Counted from the stretch's first letter, positions 1 to 9,678 are shown. The stretch: DNA of 64,000 bases from Bacteroidota bacterium (GCA_023413895.1 JAEZOU010000005.1:25047-89046); one strand, 5' to 3'. The notes: generated by a model not told the origin, from the sequence alone. Program-made: numbers and translations.

Positions 1-246
1 AGAACAGGAAAAACTCAGGCATCTTCCTGTATAACCGATGGCCCAGGAAAAGTTACAAAAGCTTTGGGCATTACTATGGAACATAATGGCATTCCTTTGG
101 ATAATAATCGTATTTGGATTGAAGATAGAAAGTTAATTATTGCGCAAGAGATGATAACCGCTTCCCCTCGAATTGGTGTGGATTATGCAGGGGAAGATGC
201 GCTTTTGCCTTACCGTTTTAATTTATTGTGTGATGAGCTTGAATAA
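1..246 (+). CDS. 3-methyladenine DNA glycosylase (AAG/MPG family), C-terminal part
   Basis: The reading frame is open from base 1 and ends at TAA 244-246, so the gene starts left of the window. The visible 81 residues match the C-terminal part of the AAG/MPG family: a TDGPGKVTKALGI segment (the family's NGPGKLxxALGI substrate-binding region), followed by a short strand region and SPRIGVDYAGEDALLPYRF, which is the usual end of these proteins. The family excises 3-methyladenine and other alkylated purines from DNA in base excision repair. The stop overlaps the start of the next gene by 14 bases, so the two are probably translated from one message. The catalytic Glu lies in the missing N-terminal part and cannot be checked. 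Confidence 0.85.
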   Translation, partial: RTGKTQASSCITDGPGKVTKALGITMEHNGIPLDNNRIWIEDRKLIIAQEMITASPRIGVDYAGEDALLPYRFNLLCDELE

Positions 247-1300
247 CAATTTCTTAACCTTGGGCATGATGTCTGGAACTTCATTGGACGGACTCGATTT
301 GGTATTGTGCCGTTTCTTCTACTCGCAAAAGGAAACTTGGAACTATCAAATAGTAAAAGCAGACACAATTCCTTATAATAATGAAATGAAGAACTTGTTA
401 GTCTCTTTACCAGAACTTTCAGCATTGGATTATTTTTACGCTCAACGCGATTTCTCTACTTGGGTTGGATCGCAAATAAACCATTTTCTAATCAATGAGA
501 AGGAAAAACCAATACTTATCGCATCACACGGACACACTGTTTTTCATCAACCCGAAGAGGCTCTTACGGTACAAATGGGCTCTGGTGCCGTAATCGCTGC
601 TCATACTGGAATTACTACCGTTGCCGATTTCCGTACTACTGATGTGGCTTTGGGCGGACAAGGCGCACCCTTGGTCCCTATCGGTGATAAATTACTATTT
701 GCTAATTATGATGCTTGCCTTAATTTGGGCGGAATTTCTAATATTTCATTCAATCTCGATGATGATCGAGTGGCTTTTGATATTTCTCTCTGTAATATTG
801 CACTCAATTATTTGGCAAATCATTGTCAACTCCCTTACGATAAAGATGGTGAAATGGCAAGGTCTGGGGGCTTAAATGAGGAACTATTGCTCAAAATGAA
901 CAGTTTCTCCTATTTTAATCAACCCTATCCAAAGTCTTTAGGAAGAGAGTGGTTTGAAAGTAATTTTAAACCTATTTTAGATGAATCTTCTCTACCAATC
1001 CCAGATTTGATGAGAACGGTTACGGAACATATTGCTCAACAAATTGCAAAGGTAATACCTAAAAATACTCAGTCAATATTGGTAACGGGCGGAGGTGCGA
1101 AAAATATTTTCTTAATAGATCTGCTCAAAAATTATACAAAAAATAATGTGATAATTCCTGATGAATATACAATTTCTTATAAAGAAGCGATTATTTTTGC
1201 TTTTTTAGGGTTATTGAGAATACAAAATAAAAATAATGTACTAAAGGAGGTTACTGGTGCAAGAAAATGTAGTTGCAGTGGTGCTATTTACTTAATGTAA
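233..1300 (+). CDS. anmK: Anhydro-N-acetylmuramic acid kinase
   Basis: The 355-residue protein begins MSLNNNFLTLGMMSGTSLDG, the signature N-terminal phosphate-binding loop of AnmK. The upstream in-frame ATG at 173 would add 20 unrelated residues, so I place the start at 233. Other family marks are HTVFHQP, the DFR segment after TVAD, ALGGQGAPLVP, NLGGISN and the C-terminal VTGGGAKN nucleotide-binding turn of the ASKHA fold. AnmK cleaves the anhydro ring of recycled 1,6-anhydro-MurNAc and phosphorylates it to MurNAc-6-P in the cytoplasm. The gene overlaps the glycosylase gene and is followed after 10 bases by murB, so recycling and new synthesis of the cell wall sit side by side. The length is normal for the family. 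Confidence 0.95.
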   Translation: MSLNNNFLTLGMMSGTSLDGLDLVLCRFFYSQKETWNYQIVKADTIPYNNEMKNLLVSLPELSALDYFYAQRDFSTWVGSQINHFLINEKEKPILIASHGHTVFHQPEEALTVQMGSGAVIAAHTGITTVADFRTTDVALGGQGAPLVPIGDKLLFANYDACLNLGGISNISFNLDDDRVAFDISLCNIALNYLANHCQLPYDKDGEMARSGGLNEELLLKMNSFSYFNQPYPKSLGREWFESNFKPILDESSLPIPDLMRTVTEHIAQQIAKVIPKNTQSILVTGGGAKNIFLIDLLKNYTKNNVIIPDEYTISYKEAIIFAFLGLLRIQNKNNVLKEVTGARKCSCSGAIYLM

Positions 1301-1310
1301 TCTATTTGTT

Positions 1311-2321
1311 ATGAGGTTGTTGAATAATATTTCTTTGAAGAATTATAATACTTTCTCGGTCGATGTGAAATGCGCCGATATGTATGTAGTGGAGAAAGTT
1401 TCTGATCTTCCTGATTTGGCCGCAATGCAAGTGTTTAACAATGAATTTCTTGTACTTGGTGGAGGTGCAAATGTGCTTTTTACAAGAGATTTTTCTGGCT
1501 ATATTGTCCTGATGGAGAATAAGGGAATTAAAAAAATGATGGAAGATGATAATTCTGTTACTCTGAGTGTGGCAGCCGGTGAGGATTGGAGAAATTTTGT
1601 AAAATATTGCGTTGATAATCTTTATTATGGATTGGAAAATTTAGCAGGAATTCCAGGGAAAGTAGGAAGTAGTCCTGTACAAAATATCGGTGCATACGGT
1701 TCTGAAGTTAAGTCAGTTATCGAGAAGGTTTATTACTTCGATGTGGATTCAAAAACTTTTAAATCAATTGCTAATGAAGAATGTAACTTTGGCTATCGAG
1801 ATTCAATCTTTAAAAAAGAACTGAAGTCAAAGGCAATTATAGTAGAGGTGGTTTTTAAATTGTCGAAAGTTCCAAATTTCAATCTTTCATATTCTGCTCT
1901 AAAAGATGCCGTAGAAAAGGAAAATATAGAATTGACATTGTCGAATTTGTATGAGTTAGTAATCAAAATTAGAGATTCTAAATTGCCTAATGTTGATGAG
2001 GTGGGGTCGGCTGGAAGTTTTTTTAAAAATCCTATAGTTTCTCAATCTCAATATGAACAATTGTTAGTGAAATTTCCTAATTTAATTGCTTATCCCTATG
2101 CCTCAAAACAAGTGAAATTAGCTGCTGGTCAGTTGATTGATATGTGCGGTTGGAAAGGAATTCGCCAAGGTGATGCTGGCGTTTACCCTAAACAAGCGCT
2201 TGTCTTGGTTAATTATGGAAATGCAACCCCAGAAGATATTCTCAATTTATGCCGACAAATTCAACAAACGGTGCTCGATAAGTTTGGCGTACAAATTGAG
2301 CCTGAAGTGAATTTTATTTAG
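1311..2321 (+). CDS. murB: UDP-N-acetylenolpyruvoylglucosamine reductase
   Basis: This 336-residue protein has the type I MurB layout: an N-terminal FAD-binding domain with LGGGANVLF (residues about 46-55), the GIPGKVGSSPVQNIGAYG block (about 113-131), a GYRDSIFK segment, and a C-terminal substrate domain with the catalytic Ser in SAGSFFKNP and the catalytic Glu in the closing EPEVNFI. MurB reduces UDP-GlcNAc-enolpyruvate to UDP-MurNAc with NADPH, the second committed step of peptidoglycan synthesis. It lies 10 bases after anmK on the same strand. Its last 8 bases overlap the convergent minus-strand gene, so no terminator separates them. Confidence 0.95.
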   Translation: MRLLNNISLKNYNTFSVDVKCADMYVVEKVSDLPDLAAMQVFNNEFLVLGGGANVLFTRDFSGYIVLMENKGIKKMMEDDNSVTLSVAAGEDWRNFVKYCVDNLYYGLENLAGIPGKVGSSPVQNIGAYGSEVKSVIEKVYYFDVDSKTFKSIANEECNFGYRDSIFKKELKSKAIIVEVVFKLSKVPNFNLSYSALKDAVEKENIELTLSNLYELVIKIRDSKLPNVDEVGSAGSFFKNPIVSQSQYEQLLVKFPNLIAYPYASKQVKLAAGQLIDMCGWKGIRQGDAGVYPKQALVLVNYGNATPEDILNLCRQIQQTVLDKFGVQIEPEVNFI

Positions 2322-3228
2322 TGGTTTTTTGAAATTGTAATTTAATAGGGCCTTCTCCTAAGTTGCCATCTTTGAATTCTAATACAACGTGTGCCTCTTT
2401 CCGCTTGTTCCCACGTTTGCTCTCGTAGAATGTGGCAGAAATGCCAATTCCTTTCCATAATCTTGCAGCAACCTCTCCTTGTTGCGAAATAGCATACATT
2501 AAATCGTAATCACTATCACTGTCGTTAATAATGTCATTTTCATATTGAGAATATAATTTGATTTCAGGCATTTGTAAACATTTTATTTCAGGGTCACTAT
2601 TGTAAATAGCTATAGATCGCATATCTTGCTGGTTGATAGAGTAGTTGATATGCCCTAATAAGCCTTCGGCAAGTGTCGCTGAGTCCTGATTGATCTGATA
2701 ACCCAAGAATATAACTTTCATCGTGCTAGGAATGACAATCTTATGATAACGCTTGTTGCAAATTAAGAAGGTTTCGTTACTAGGAAAGGTTGAAAGTTCA
2801 TAGTAAGTGGGATTGTCGCAGCAACCATAATTCGCAGCAATTAAGTAGTTTTCCTTCAGCTCAAAAATTTGAGTCGCTTTTGAATAACTAAATGCTGATG
2901 CTTGATCGTAATCTGGAAAAATAGTGAGCGTTACTTGATAGCTTTTGTCGTGTGAGACGTGATGCAACCATTCTGATGCTATAGTTTTACTTTTTATCAG
3001 GCAAGGAATCCTTGTCCCATTTTGAGTTTGATAATGAGAAAATTTGTAAGAGATAATGGTGCCTGATGCTAATAAATCCCCATTGTCGTTTTGCTCAATT
3101 TTAAAGCGAGATACACACGAATCGTTCATTAATTGTGTGTATGAATTATTCACAACTTGTGCATTGAGCTTGACAAATAATGAAATTGTTAAAAGTGAAA
3201 ATGTGTAAAATAGTCCGCCTATTCTCAT
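2314..3228 (-). CDS. Secreted protein of unknown function (304 aa)
   Basis: I do not recognise this family. The N-terminus (MRIGGLFYTFSLLTISLFVKLNAQ) is a type I signal peptide with cleavage probably after NAQ, so the mature protein should be periplasmic or exported. The rest is mixed polar sequence with several Cys residues (for example NYGCCDNPTYY and DPEIKCLQMPE) and no membrane segment, lipobox or T9SS sorting domain. The C-terminal part has basic KRGNKRKEAHVVLEF followed by a strand-like end. The gene is transcribed alone: it converges on murB with an 8-base overlap and is divergent from the barrel gene at 3394. A CAAATATA box (minus-strand TATATTTG) at 3281-3288 is a plausible -7 element. 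Confidence 0.7.
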   Translation of the reverse strand: MRIGGLFYTFSLLTISLFVKLNAQVVNNSYTQLMNDSCVSRFKIEQNDNGDLLASGTIISYKFSHYQTQNGTRIPCLIKSKTIASEWLHHVSHDKSYQVTLTIFPDYDQASAFSYSKATQIFELKENYLIAANYGCCDNPTYYELSTFPSNETFLICNKRYHKIVIPSTMKVIFLGYQINQDSATLAEGLLGHINYSINQQDMRSIAIYNSDPEIKCLQMPEIKLYSQYENDIINDSDSDYDLMYAISQQGEVAARLWKGIGISATFYESKRGNKRKEAHVVLEFKDGNLGEGPIKLQFQKTTK

Positions 3229-3266
3229 GATATTGTATATTGTATATATTATTATGTTTCTCCTTC

Positions 3267-3297
3267 TTGTTTTAAGTTTGCAAATATACTATTTTTG
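3267..3297 (+). promoter_or_regulatory. Candidate Bacteroidota promoter for the 3394 barrel gene
   Basis: TTG at 3267-3269 and TATTTTTG at 3290-3297 are 20 bases apart, matching the TTG-N(~20)-TAnnTTTG pattern. Transcription would start near 3304, giving a leader of about 90 bases. A second -7-like box, TAATTTTG at 3370-3377, lacks a clear -33 partner. The minus-strand box TATATTTG (3281-3288) directly abuts it, so divergent promoters overlap here. Confidence 0.45.
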
Positions 3298-3393
3298 CTT
3301 TTATGATAAAATAAACATGAAAAAATATAGTTATTAAGCCAATTATAGAACTCCATTAGGGAATATATGTAATTTTGCATCTCTTTTTGTAAA

Positions 3394-6300
3394 ATGAAAT
3401 ACTATTTAAGATTCCTATTCTTATTAATCTTTCTTCTGGGATTGGTTCCAACTTTCTCCCAATCATTTTCTACATTAAGAAAAAAGAAGATTGTTGCCGA
3501 AGAGATGATGATTAAGGTAGATTCTTTGGTAGTGTTGGAGAATAGTTTTGCAATAGATAATCTTAATGATTCTTTATACGATTTTGATTGTATAACTGCA
3601 ATCCTTACTTTGAAGGATTCTTCCCTCCTTCATCAATCTTTATCTTGCCGTTATCGAATTTTTAATCCTAAGCTAAAAATATTTAATAGCCATAAGTCAA
3701 TAAATACTATTCATGCTTATTCAGCTGTCTATAAACCTAAATTTGTAGAGATTTCTCCCTTTATAGATACAGAAACAGGGTCCTCTGTTATCACTTCCGG
3801 TTCTATTTCGCGTGGCTTTTCAGTTGGAAATAATGTGGATTTCGGACTCTCATCTTCTCTAAATCTGCAATTGTCGGGATTGCTTGCCCCAGATTTGAAA
3901 ATTACTGCTAATATTACAGATAAAAATGTGCCAATCCAACCAGAAGGAAATACGCGTACAATACAAGATTTTGATCGCGTATTTATTAATCTTAATTACA
4001 AAGATCAATTGATTTTAGATGCTGGAGATGTTGTTTTACATAATCCCGAAAACTATTTTCTGAAAATGAATAAAAAGATATTGGGCTTCTCTTTCTCCTC
4101 TAATCAAAAGGTTAATAATAAGTTTAATTTAAAAAATAGGGTAGGAGGCGGAATCTCTAAAGGAAAGTTTTTTCGTCAAAGGTTAACGGTAGTTAATGGT
4201 ATTCAAGGCCCGTATCGCTTAACAGGTCCCTATACGAGTGCGTCTCTTATCATCTTGTCAGGTTCTGAAAAAGTATATGTGGATAATAAACTATTGACAC
4301 GAGGTGCCGATGCAGATTATGTTATTGATTATAACACAGGAGAAATTACTTTTACTCCCAACGTTCTAGTTACAAATGAGAAAGAATTTAATGTGGAGTA
4401 TGAGTATTCTGATAATGCATACGCACGTTATTCCCTATTTTCCTTCAATGAGTGGTCTTCCATTGAAAATCCTAAACTGAAATTGTATGCAAACTATTTC
4501 AGAGAACAAGATTTGAAAAATCAATCTTTTTTCCCAGAGCTCTCTAATGAGATGAAACTTTTCCTTTCGCAACTAACCCCTAATGAGCTACCACTTTTTC
4601 CTAATGTGGATTCTGTTCCCTATTCCGCAAATGAAATCCTATACGAGTTAATAGATACTACGATAAATGGACTTACATATTCAATTTATCAATACTCAAC
4701 TCAGCATTCTGCCCAATTGTTCCGCGTGGGTTTCCTATATGTCGGGGAAAATAAAGGCGATTACCAATTGGTAAATTCATCTGCTAATGGACGTGTTTTC
4801 GTTTGGGTAGCACCCTCAAACGGAATTCCACAAGGAAGTTATAATCCTGTAATGCTTTTAAATAAACCCATCTCATCTCAAATGGGTGTGGTGGGAATGC
4901 AGTATGATTTCGCAAAATATAGCGGACTCGCCCTAGAAGCAGCGTTATCAGGACATAATGCCAATACCTTTTCTCATTCGAAAGAAAATCGTCAAATTGG
5001 GTATGCACTGAAATTTAATTTCTATCACAAAAACCCACTAAAAAAAAGATTTGAAAAACAGGTTTGGTGGTTTCATACTCAGTTACAAGGAGAGTTCCTT
5101 AATAAAAATTTTTCTCACTTTGAAAGTTTTCGAAGTGTTGAGTTTTATAAGGATTATAATCTTAATTCAGATTTTGCAGCATCTCACCATGAATTACTAA
5201 TTAATTATTTGGCAGGATTTCAGAATGATAAAGTGGGGAAAACAGAATATAAAGCCAATTATTATTCACGTTTGGGACTCTATCGTGCATTGAAAAATGA
5301 ACTCAACTCCTCTACTCATGTGAATGGTTTTCTATTCTCAACAAAAACTTCTCTCCTAAATACGGCTGATTCACTCTATAATACTACTTATATTCGTTCT
5401 GTCAACAATTTATCTCAACAGTTTGCAAGTCTACAGTTGGGTGCGTATGAACGTTTTGAATTGAATCGGTACATAAATGCTCATTCTGATACTTTAATGT
5501 CTAATAGTTTTCTATACAATGAAGCTTCTCTTTTTATTAAAAATGCAGATTCAATAAAAAATCAATTTTACTTGGGATATACACATATCTTACGGAAAAG
5601 ACCTGAAAATCTACATCTTGCAAAGAATGAGTCTTCTCATCAAGCACAACTGCAATTTGATATTTTTAAGGTGATGAATAGTCGATTTAAAGGAATCGTA
5701 ACTTATCGAAATTCACAAATCCAGGATTCTTTGGGTGTGATGAATCCTGAAAATTATTTTACCGGAAGTTTAGACTATTCTGGAAGATATCTGAAAAATG
5801 CTTTGATTCTTTCTACATATTATGAGGCAGGAAGTGGAATGGAACAGAAAAAACAATTCTCCTTCATTAAGGTCTTAGATGGACAAGGAACACACGTTTG
5901 GAACGACTACAATAATAATGGTGTTGAAGAAATTAATGAGTTTGAAATTGCTGCATTTCAAGATCTGGCTAATTATGTAAAAGTATGGATTGCCTCTAAT
6001 GATTTTATTAATACATATAATACTCAATTTACTCAAAAAATCCAATTTAGACCCGCTAATTTGTGGAGACATAAAAAAGGATTTCTAAAGTTCCTCTCCC
6101 GTTTCTCAGATGTTGCTTCTCTTAGAATTGCCCAAAAGAATATAATTCCTACCCTCCTTAAAGCATTAAATCCATTTAATTTTGATATAGAAGATTCTAA
6201 CGTAGTAAGCAGTAATTTGAACTTTATAAATACACTTTCTTTTAACCAAAATTCCTCTATCTGGGGGGGCGATTATACATATAAAATCCTCCACAATAAG

Positions 6301-6852
6301 GTGTTGAATTTTTATGGTTCAGAGGCAAGTTCTACAATTTATCATGACCTTCTCTGCCGAGTAAAACCGATTAATCCCCTTTTGTTGAAATTTAATTACA
6401 TTTACGATTGCTCTAAAAGACTCTCCTCAACCTTTCAAATCCAAAATTTTACTATTGTATCCCATACGGCAGTGATCTCAATGCTCGTTAATCATTCTAA
6501 ACCTGTAGATTGGTCTGTACAATATCTATTCTCTTGGCAAAAAAATTTGGTAGGTGAGGAAAAAAATCTAAAAAATTCTGTAAGGTTTGATTTGAATTAT
6601 CGTTTGGCAAGAAAAGGTGTTGTTGGGGTCCGACTCCAATATCTCAATTTGAATTTTTTAGGAGATGAAAATATGAATGTAGCTTATCAAATGCTAGAAG
6701 GTTTTCAAAAGGGACATAACCTCTCTTGGGGTATAAATATGCAAACTAATTTGTCGGAATTTTTGCAGTTAGAACTTAAATATGAAGGAAGAGTTTCTCA
6801 GCATTCAAAAATTATTCATTTGGGAATGTTGCAAGTAAAAGCTCACTTCTAA
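3394..6852 (+). CDS. Large outer-membrane beta-barrel protein, function unknown
   Basis: The 1152-residue protein has a signal peptide (about residues 1-23, ending PTFSQ). Residues about 135-215 carry GSISRGFSVGNNVDFGLSS and TANITDKNVPIQPEGNTR, followed by QDFDRVFINL and a GDVVLHNP segment. This block is familiar to me from a conserved but uncharacterised Bacteroidota outer-membrane family. A YVIDYNTGEITFTPN segment (about 305-320) resembles the repeat linker seen in SprA-like and other surface barrels. The remaining 800 residues alternate hydrophobic and aromatic residues as in long amphipathic strands and end in HLGMLQVKAHF, an aromatic C-terminus typical of OM barrels. It sits 310 bases upstream of porP on the same strand, so a link to type IX secretion is possible, but this is inference. 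Confidence 0.7.
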   Translation: MKYYLRFLFLLIFLLGLVPTFSQSFSTLRKKKIVAEEMMIKVDSLVVLENSFAIDNLNDSLYDFDCITAILTLKDSSLLHQSLSCRYRIFNPKLKIFNSHKSINTIHAYSAVYKPKFVEISPFIDTETGSSVITSGSISRGFSVGNNVDFGLSSSLNLQLSGLLAPDLKITANITDKNVPIQPEGNTRTIQDFDRVFINLNYKDQLILDAGDVVLHNPENYFLKMNKKILGFSFSSNQKVNNKFNLKNRVGGGISKGKFFRQRLTVVNGIQGPYRLTGPYTSASLIILSGSEKVYVDNKLLTRGADADYVIDYNTGEITFTPNVLVTNEKEFNVEYEYSDNAYARYSLFSFNEWSSIENPKLKLYANYFREQDLKNQSFFPELSNEMKLFLSQLTPNELPLFPNVDSVPYSANEILYELIDTTINGLTYSIYQYSTQHSAQLFRVGFLYVGENKGDYQLVNSSANGRVFVWVAPSNGIPQGSYNPVMLLNKPISSQMGVVGMQYDFAKYSGLALEAALSGHNANTFSHSKENRQIGYALKFNFYHKNPLKKRFEKQVWWFHTQLQGEFLNKNFSHFESFRSVEFYKDYNLNSDFAASHHELLINYLAGFQNDKVGKTEYKANYYSRLGLYRALKNELNSSTHVNGFLFSTKTSLLNTADSLYNTTYIRSVNNLSQQFASLQLGAYERFELNRYINAHSDTLMSNSFLYNEASLFIKNADSIKNQFYLGYTHILRKRPENLHLAKNESSHQAQLQFDIFKVMNSRFKGIVTYRNSQIQDSLGVMNPENYFTGSLDYSGRYLKNALILSTYYEAGSGMEQKKQFSFIKVLDGQGTHVWNDYNNNGVEEINEFEIAAFQDLANYVKVWIASNDFINTYNTQFTQKIQFRPANLWRHKKGFLKFLSRFSDVASLRIAQKNIIPTLLKALNPFNFDIEDSNVVSSNLNFINTLSFNQNSSIWGGDYTYKILHNKVLNFYGSEASSTIYHDLLCRVKPINPLLLKFNYIYDCSKRLSSTFQIQNFTIVSHTAVISMLVNHSKPVDWSVQYLFSWQKNLVGEEKNLKNSVRFDLNYRLARKGVVGVRLQYLNLNFLGDENMNVAYQMLEGFQKGHNLSWGINMQTNLSEFLQLELKYEGRVSQHSKIIHLGMLQVKAHF

Positions 6853-7162
6853 TAAATTTAAAATTAGTCTAAATTATATGTTTAAATAATTGTATTTTAG
6901 TTGTTTGGATTTTTAATTTTGTTTCTAACTGACAAAAAAAAAATGGAAAAACGAACAAAAAAATGATAACAAATTATTGTTAGGAAAATTTATCATATTT
7001 TTGAGGCTAAATTTTTTTGGCAATTTTTTGCGGTTTGTAACATTTGAAAAGAAAATCAGTATAAGGAAAAAGATAGGGAATAAAGACTTTTTTCAATAGT
7101 TATAAATTGTTGATTGTCAGTAATGTAGAAGATAAAAATAAAGTTGAAAAAAATATAAGAGA
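6853..7162 (+). other. AT-rich intergenic region ahead of the T9SS genes
   Basis: These 310 bases contain no credible coding frame and no convincing terminator hairpin after the barrel gene. They are strongly AT-rich with long A and T runs. The only element I can support is the promoter-like pair at 6977-7003. The long distance from that promoter to the porP start (about 150 bases) leaves room for a 5' leader. Confidence 0.6.
6977..7003 (+). promoter_or_regulatory. Candidate promoter of the porP-gldKLMN operon
   Basis: TATTTTTG at 6996-7003 fits TAnnTTTG. The nearest TTG (6977-6979) is 16 bases upstream, a little closer than the usual 19-21. Transcription would begin near 7010. The spacing makes this a moderate call. 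Confidence 0.35.
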
Positions 7163-8209
7163 ATGAGAAAAGTATTAGCAGTTTTACTCCTTTTCACATT
7201 TAGCTTCTTGAGTGTAAATGCGCAAGAAGATGCTCAATTTACGTTATTTCCTTGGGCACAGTTGTATTATAACCCTGGTTCTGCAGGTGAACAGCACAAT
7301 ACTTTGTGCTTTACTGCTATGTTCCGCCAACAATACTTAGGCTATAAGGATGTTTGGGTTCCAGATCAAGTTACTGATGCTACTACTCCCGAAGGTTTGC
7401 AAACTTTAAATACAGGAGGACAACAGTTGATGCTCAATATTGAAACCTATTTACGTAAACTTCATGGTGGTATCGGACTTTCTGTTGTTAAGGATAAAAA
7501 TGGTATCTTCGATAACATCGGTGTTCGCCTAGGTTACTCTTACAAAGTAAATCTTCCTGTCGGTCGATTAGGTATCGGTTTTCAAGTTGGATTTTTAAAC
7601 CAATCTATTGATAAAGAGGTGTATAGACCATTGCAGCCAGGTGACCCAATTATTGAATTACTGAAAAATAATGAGTCATTTATGAATCTTGACTTTAATG
7701 TTGGTCTATATTATAAAGCTCCTACTTTCTATGTGGGACTTTCTGCTACCCAATTGGCTACATCTATCAGGTTATCAGGCGATAATACGGTATTGAATCC
7801 ATCAAGAAACATGTATATTCATGGTGGTTATATTTGGACTATTCCTTGGGATCCAGCATGGAGTATTGAACCTCAGGCAATGGTGAAAACAAATTTCGCA
7901 ACTGCACAGTTCGATTTGATGCTTTTAGCTCGTTACAATGGAATCTTATGGGGCGGTTTATCCTATCGTTTAGATGATGCTGCTTCTATTTTATTTGGTG
8001 CTCGCCCATTTTATAATAGCTCTAATGTGTATATGAAAGGTTTAGATATGGGATTGTCATATAGCTTTACAACCAGTAAATTAGGATATAAGAAACATAG
8101 AAGTTTTGGAGATATTGAATTGGTAGTACGTTACTGCTTCGATATATACAAACCTGAAGTATTTACAGGTTATGGTTCAACAAGAAATATTTATAAGAAT
8201 CAATATTAA
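7163..8209 (+). CDS. porP: T9SS outer-membrane protein PorP/SprF family
   Basis: This 348-residue protein has a signal peptide ending SVNAQ, then QFTLFPWAQLYYNPGSAG, the highly typical start of PorP/SprF proteins, in which the conserved YNPGSAG motif follows the first strand. Later blocks such as HGGIGLSVVKDKNG, GIGFQVGFLNQ, DFNVGLYY and YRLDDAASILFGARP are alternating strands of a small barrel. PorP-like proteins in the outer membrane attach to the T9SS and, in Flavobacterium, help exporting or anchoring partners. It heads the block porP-gldK-gldL-gldM-gldN, with 47 bases to gldK, an order also known from Porphyromonas gingivalis. This placement favours the core PorP role over that of an accessory SprF paralogue. 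Confidence 0.93.
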   Translation: MRKVLAVLLLFTFSFLSVNAQEDAQFTLFPWAQLYYNPGSAGEQHNTLCFTAMFRQQYLGYKDVWVPDQVTDATTPEGLQTLNTGGQQLMLNIETYLRKLHGGIGLSVVKDKNGIFDNIGVRLGYSYKVNLPVGRLGIGFQVGFLNQSIDKEVYRPLQPGDPIIELLKNNESFMNLDFNVGLYYKAPTFYVGLSATQLATSIRLSGDNTVLNPSRNMYIHGGYIWTIPWDPAWSIEPQAMVKTNFATAQFDLMLLARYNGILWGGLSYRLDDAASILFGARPFYNSSNVYMKGLDMGLSYSFTTSKLGYKKHRSFGDIELVVRYCFDIYKPEVFTGYGSTRNIYKNQY

Positions 8210-8256
8210 AATATATTCTGAAAATTATCGTTCTTCAATAAAATAAACTGAAAAAC

Positions 8257-9678
8257 ATGAAAAGATTTGCATTATTCTTATGGATCGCTTTAGTCGTTGC
8301 ATCTTGTGCAAATACTGGCGATGGTCAATTGGTAGGTGTTAAAGAGCGCCCAGAATTTTTGGACCTTAATCCTTTTGGTATGGTTTATATCCCTGCTGGA
8401 CACTACTTGATGGGTGCTGGTGACCAAGATGTACCATACGCTTTGACCCACCAATCTAAAAACGTTACAGTTGTAGCGCTTTGGATGGACGAAACAGAAA
8501 TTACTAACAATGAATATCGCCAATTTGTTTATTGGGTGCGTGATTCTATTGCCCATTGTTTATTAGGTGATGCCGAAATTACAGATGAGGAAAAATATGG
8601 TCACTACCTAAAATATGATAAAAATTCAGAATATGAAGGCGAAGTAATTGAACCTAAATTAATTAATTGGAAAGAAGAGATTCCTTGGGATTCCCAAAAT
8701 GAGGAAGTGGTGGCAGCCTTAAGTCCTCTTTTCAATCAAACAAATACACGTTTCTACCACTATCGTCCTAATGCATTAAATGTAGGTATGCTCAATTATG
8801 AGTATTGGACTTACGATTTAAGTAATTTTAAAGATCCAAAAGATCCAGATAATTACGGTGCTGCTGTAAAAGAGAGCGAAGGTAGCGATTTAGGTGGTCT
8901 TTATGCTAATCGTCCAAGCCACTTTAATAATGGTTACGAAAGATTCTTCCGTAGAGATGTCGTAAATATTTACCCTGATACATTGTGCTGGAATCATGAT
9001 TTTACATACTCTATGAATGATCCGATGACTTTAAACTATTTCTCTCATCCACAATTTGACCACTATCCCGTAGTTGGTGTAAGTTGGCGTCAAGCTAAAG
9101 CATTCTGTTATTGGAGAACACACTTAAGACATGCTTATCTTACAGAGAAAGAGTTTGCTAATGAACAAGAGTTTAGACTACCTACTGAAGCTGAATGGGA
9201 ATGGGCTGCACGTGGTGATATGGATGCTAACCCTTATCCTTGGGGCGCTTATTATACTCAAAATGCTAATGGTTGTTTCCTCGCTAATTTTAAACCTCAA
9301 AGAGGAAATTATATTGCTGACGATAACGTATATCCTGCTATTGTAGCGCATTACCATCCTAATGATTTCAACCTATTTGATATGGCTGGAAATGTTGCAG
9401 AATGGTGTAGTGATGCATTTGATAAATCATCAGTTAACTTCACGCACGATTTGAATCCTGCTTACAACTATTATGCAAGCAAGACAGATTCTCGTGAAAA
9501 GAAAAGAAAAGTAATTCGTGGTGGATCTTGGAAAGATATTAGCTACTACAACACTGTATATGCAAAAACTTTCGAATATCAAGATACTTGTAACTCATAC
9601 GTAGGCTTCAGATGCGTTCAAAGCTATATGGGCCGTCAACGTGGTGATTCTCAAAAGCAAGCATCTCACCTATACTAG
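8257..9678 (+). CDS. gldK: T9SS ring lipoprotein GldK/PorK
   Basis: The 473-residue protein starts with a lipoprotein signal; the lipobox VVASC places the lipidated residue at Cys17. The body is a formylglycine-generating-enzyme-like (FGE-sulfatase) fold: MVYIPAGHYLMGAG, DETEITNNEYRQFVYW, RLPTEAEWEWAARG, FDMAGNVAEWCSDAF, IRGGSWKD and VGFRC. In GldK/PorK this fold is structural rather than enzymatic; the protein forms, with GldN, the periplasmic ring under the outer membrane. An internal stretch of roughly 150 residues between the two halves of the fold is characteristic of GldK. It lies between porP and gldL in the expected order. Confidence 0.95.
   Translation: MKRFALFLWIALVVASCANTGDGQLVGVKERPEFLDLNPFGMVYIPAGHYLMGAGDQDVPYALTHQSKNVTVVALWMDETEITNNEYRQFVYWVRDSIAHCLLGDAEITDEEKYGHYLKYDKNSEYEGEVIEPKLINWKEEIPWDSQNEEVVAALSPLFNQTNTRFYHYRPNALNVGMLNYEYWTYDLSNFKDPKDPDNYGAAVKESEGSDLGGLYANRPSHFNNGYERFFRRDVVNIYPDTLCWNHDFTYSMNDPMTLNYFSHPQFDHYPVVGVSWRQAKAFCYWRTHLRHAYLTEKEFANEQEFRLPTEAEWEWAARGDMDANPYPWGAYYTQNANGCFLANFKPQRGNYIADDNVYPAIVAHYHPNDFNLFDMAGNVAEWCSDAFDKSSVNFTHDLNPAYNYYASKTDSREKKRKVIRGGSWKDISYYNTVYAKTFEYQDTCNSYVGFRCVQSYMGRQRGDSQKQASHLY

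Noticed and set aside
7163..8209. porP as a dedicated SprF partner of the type B proteins
   Set aside because: It sits at the head of the gldKLMN operon, the position of core PorP, far from both type B genes.
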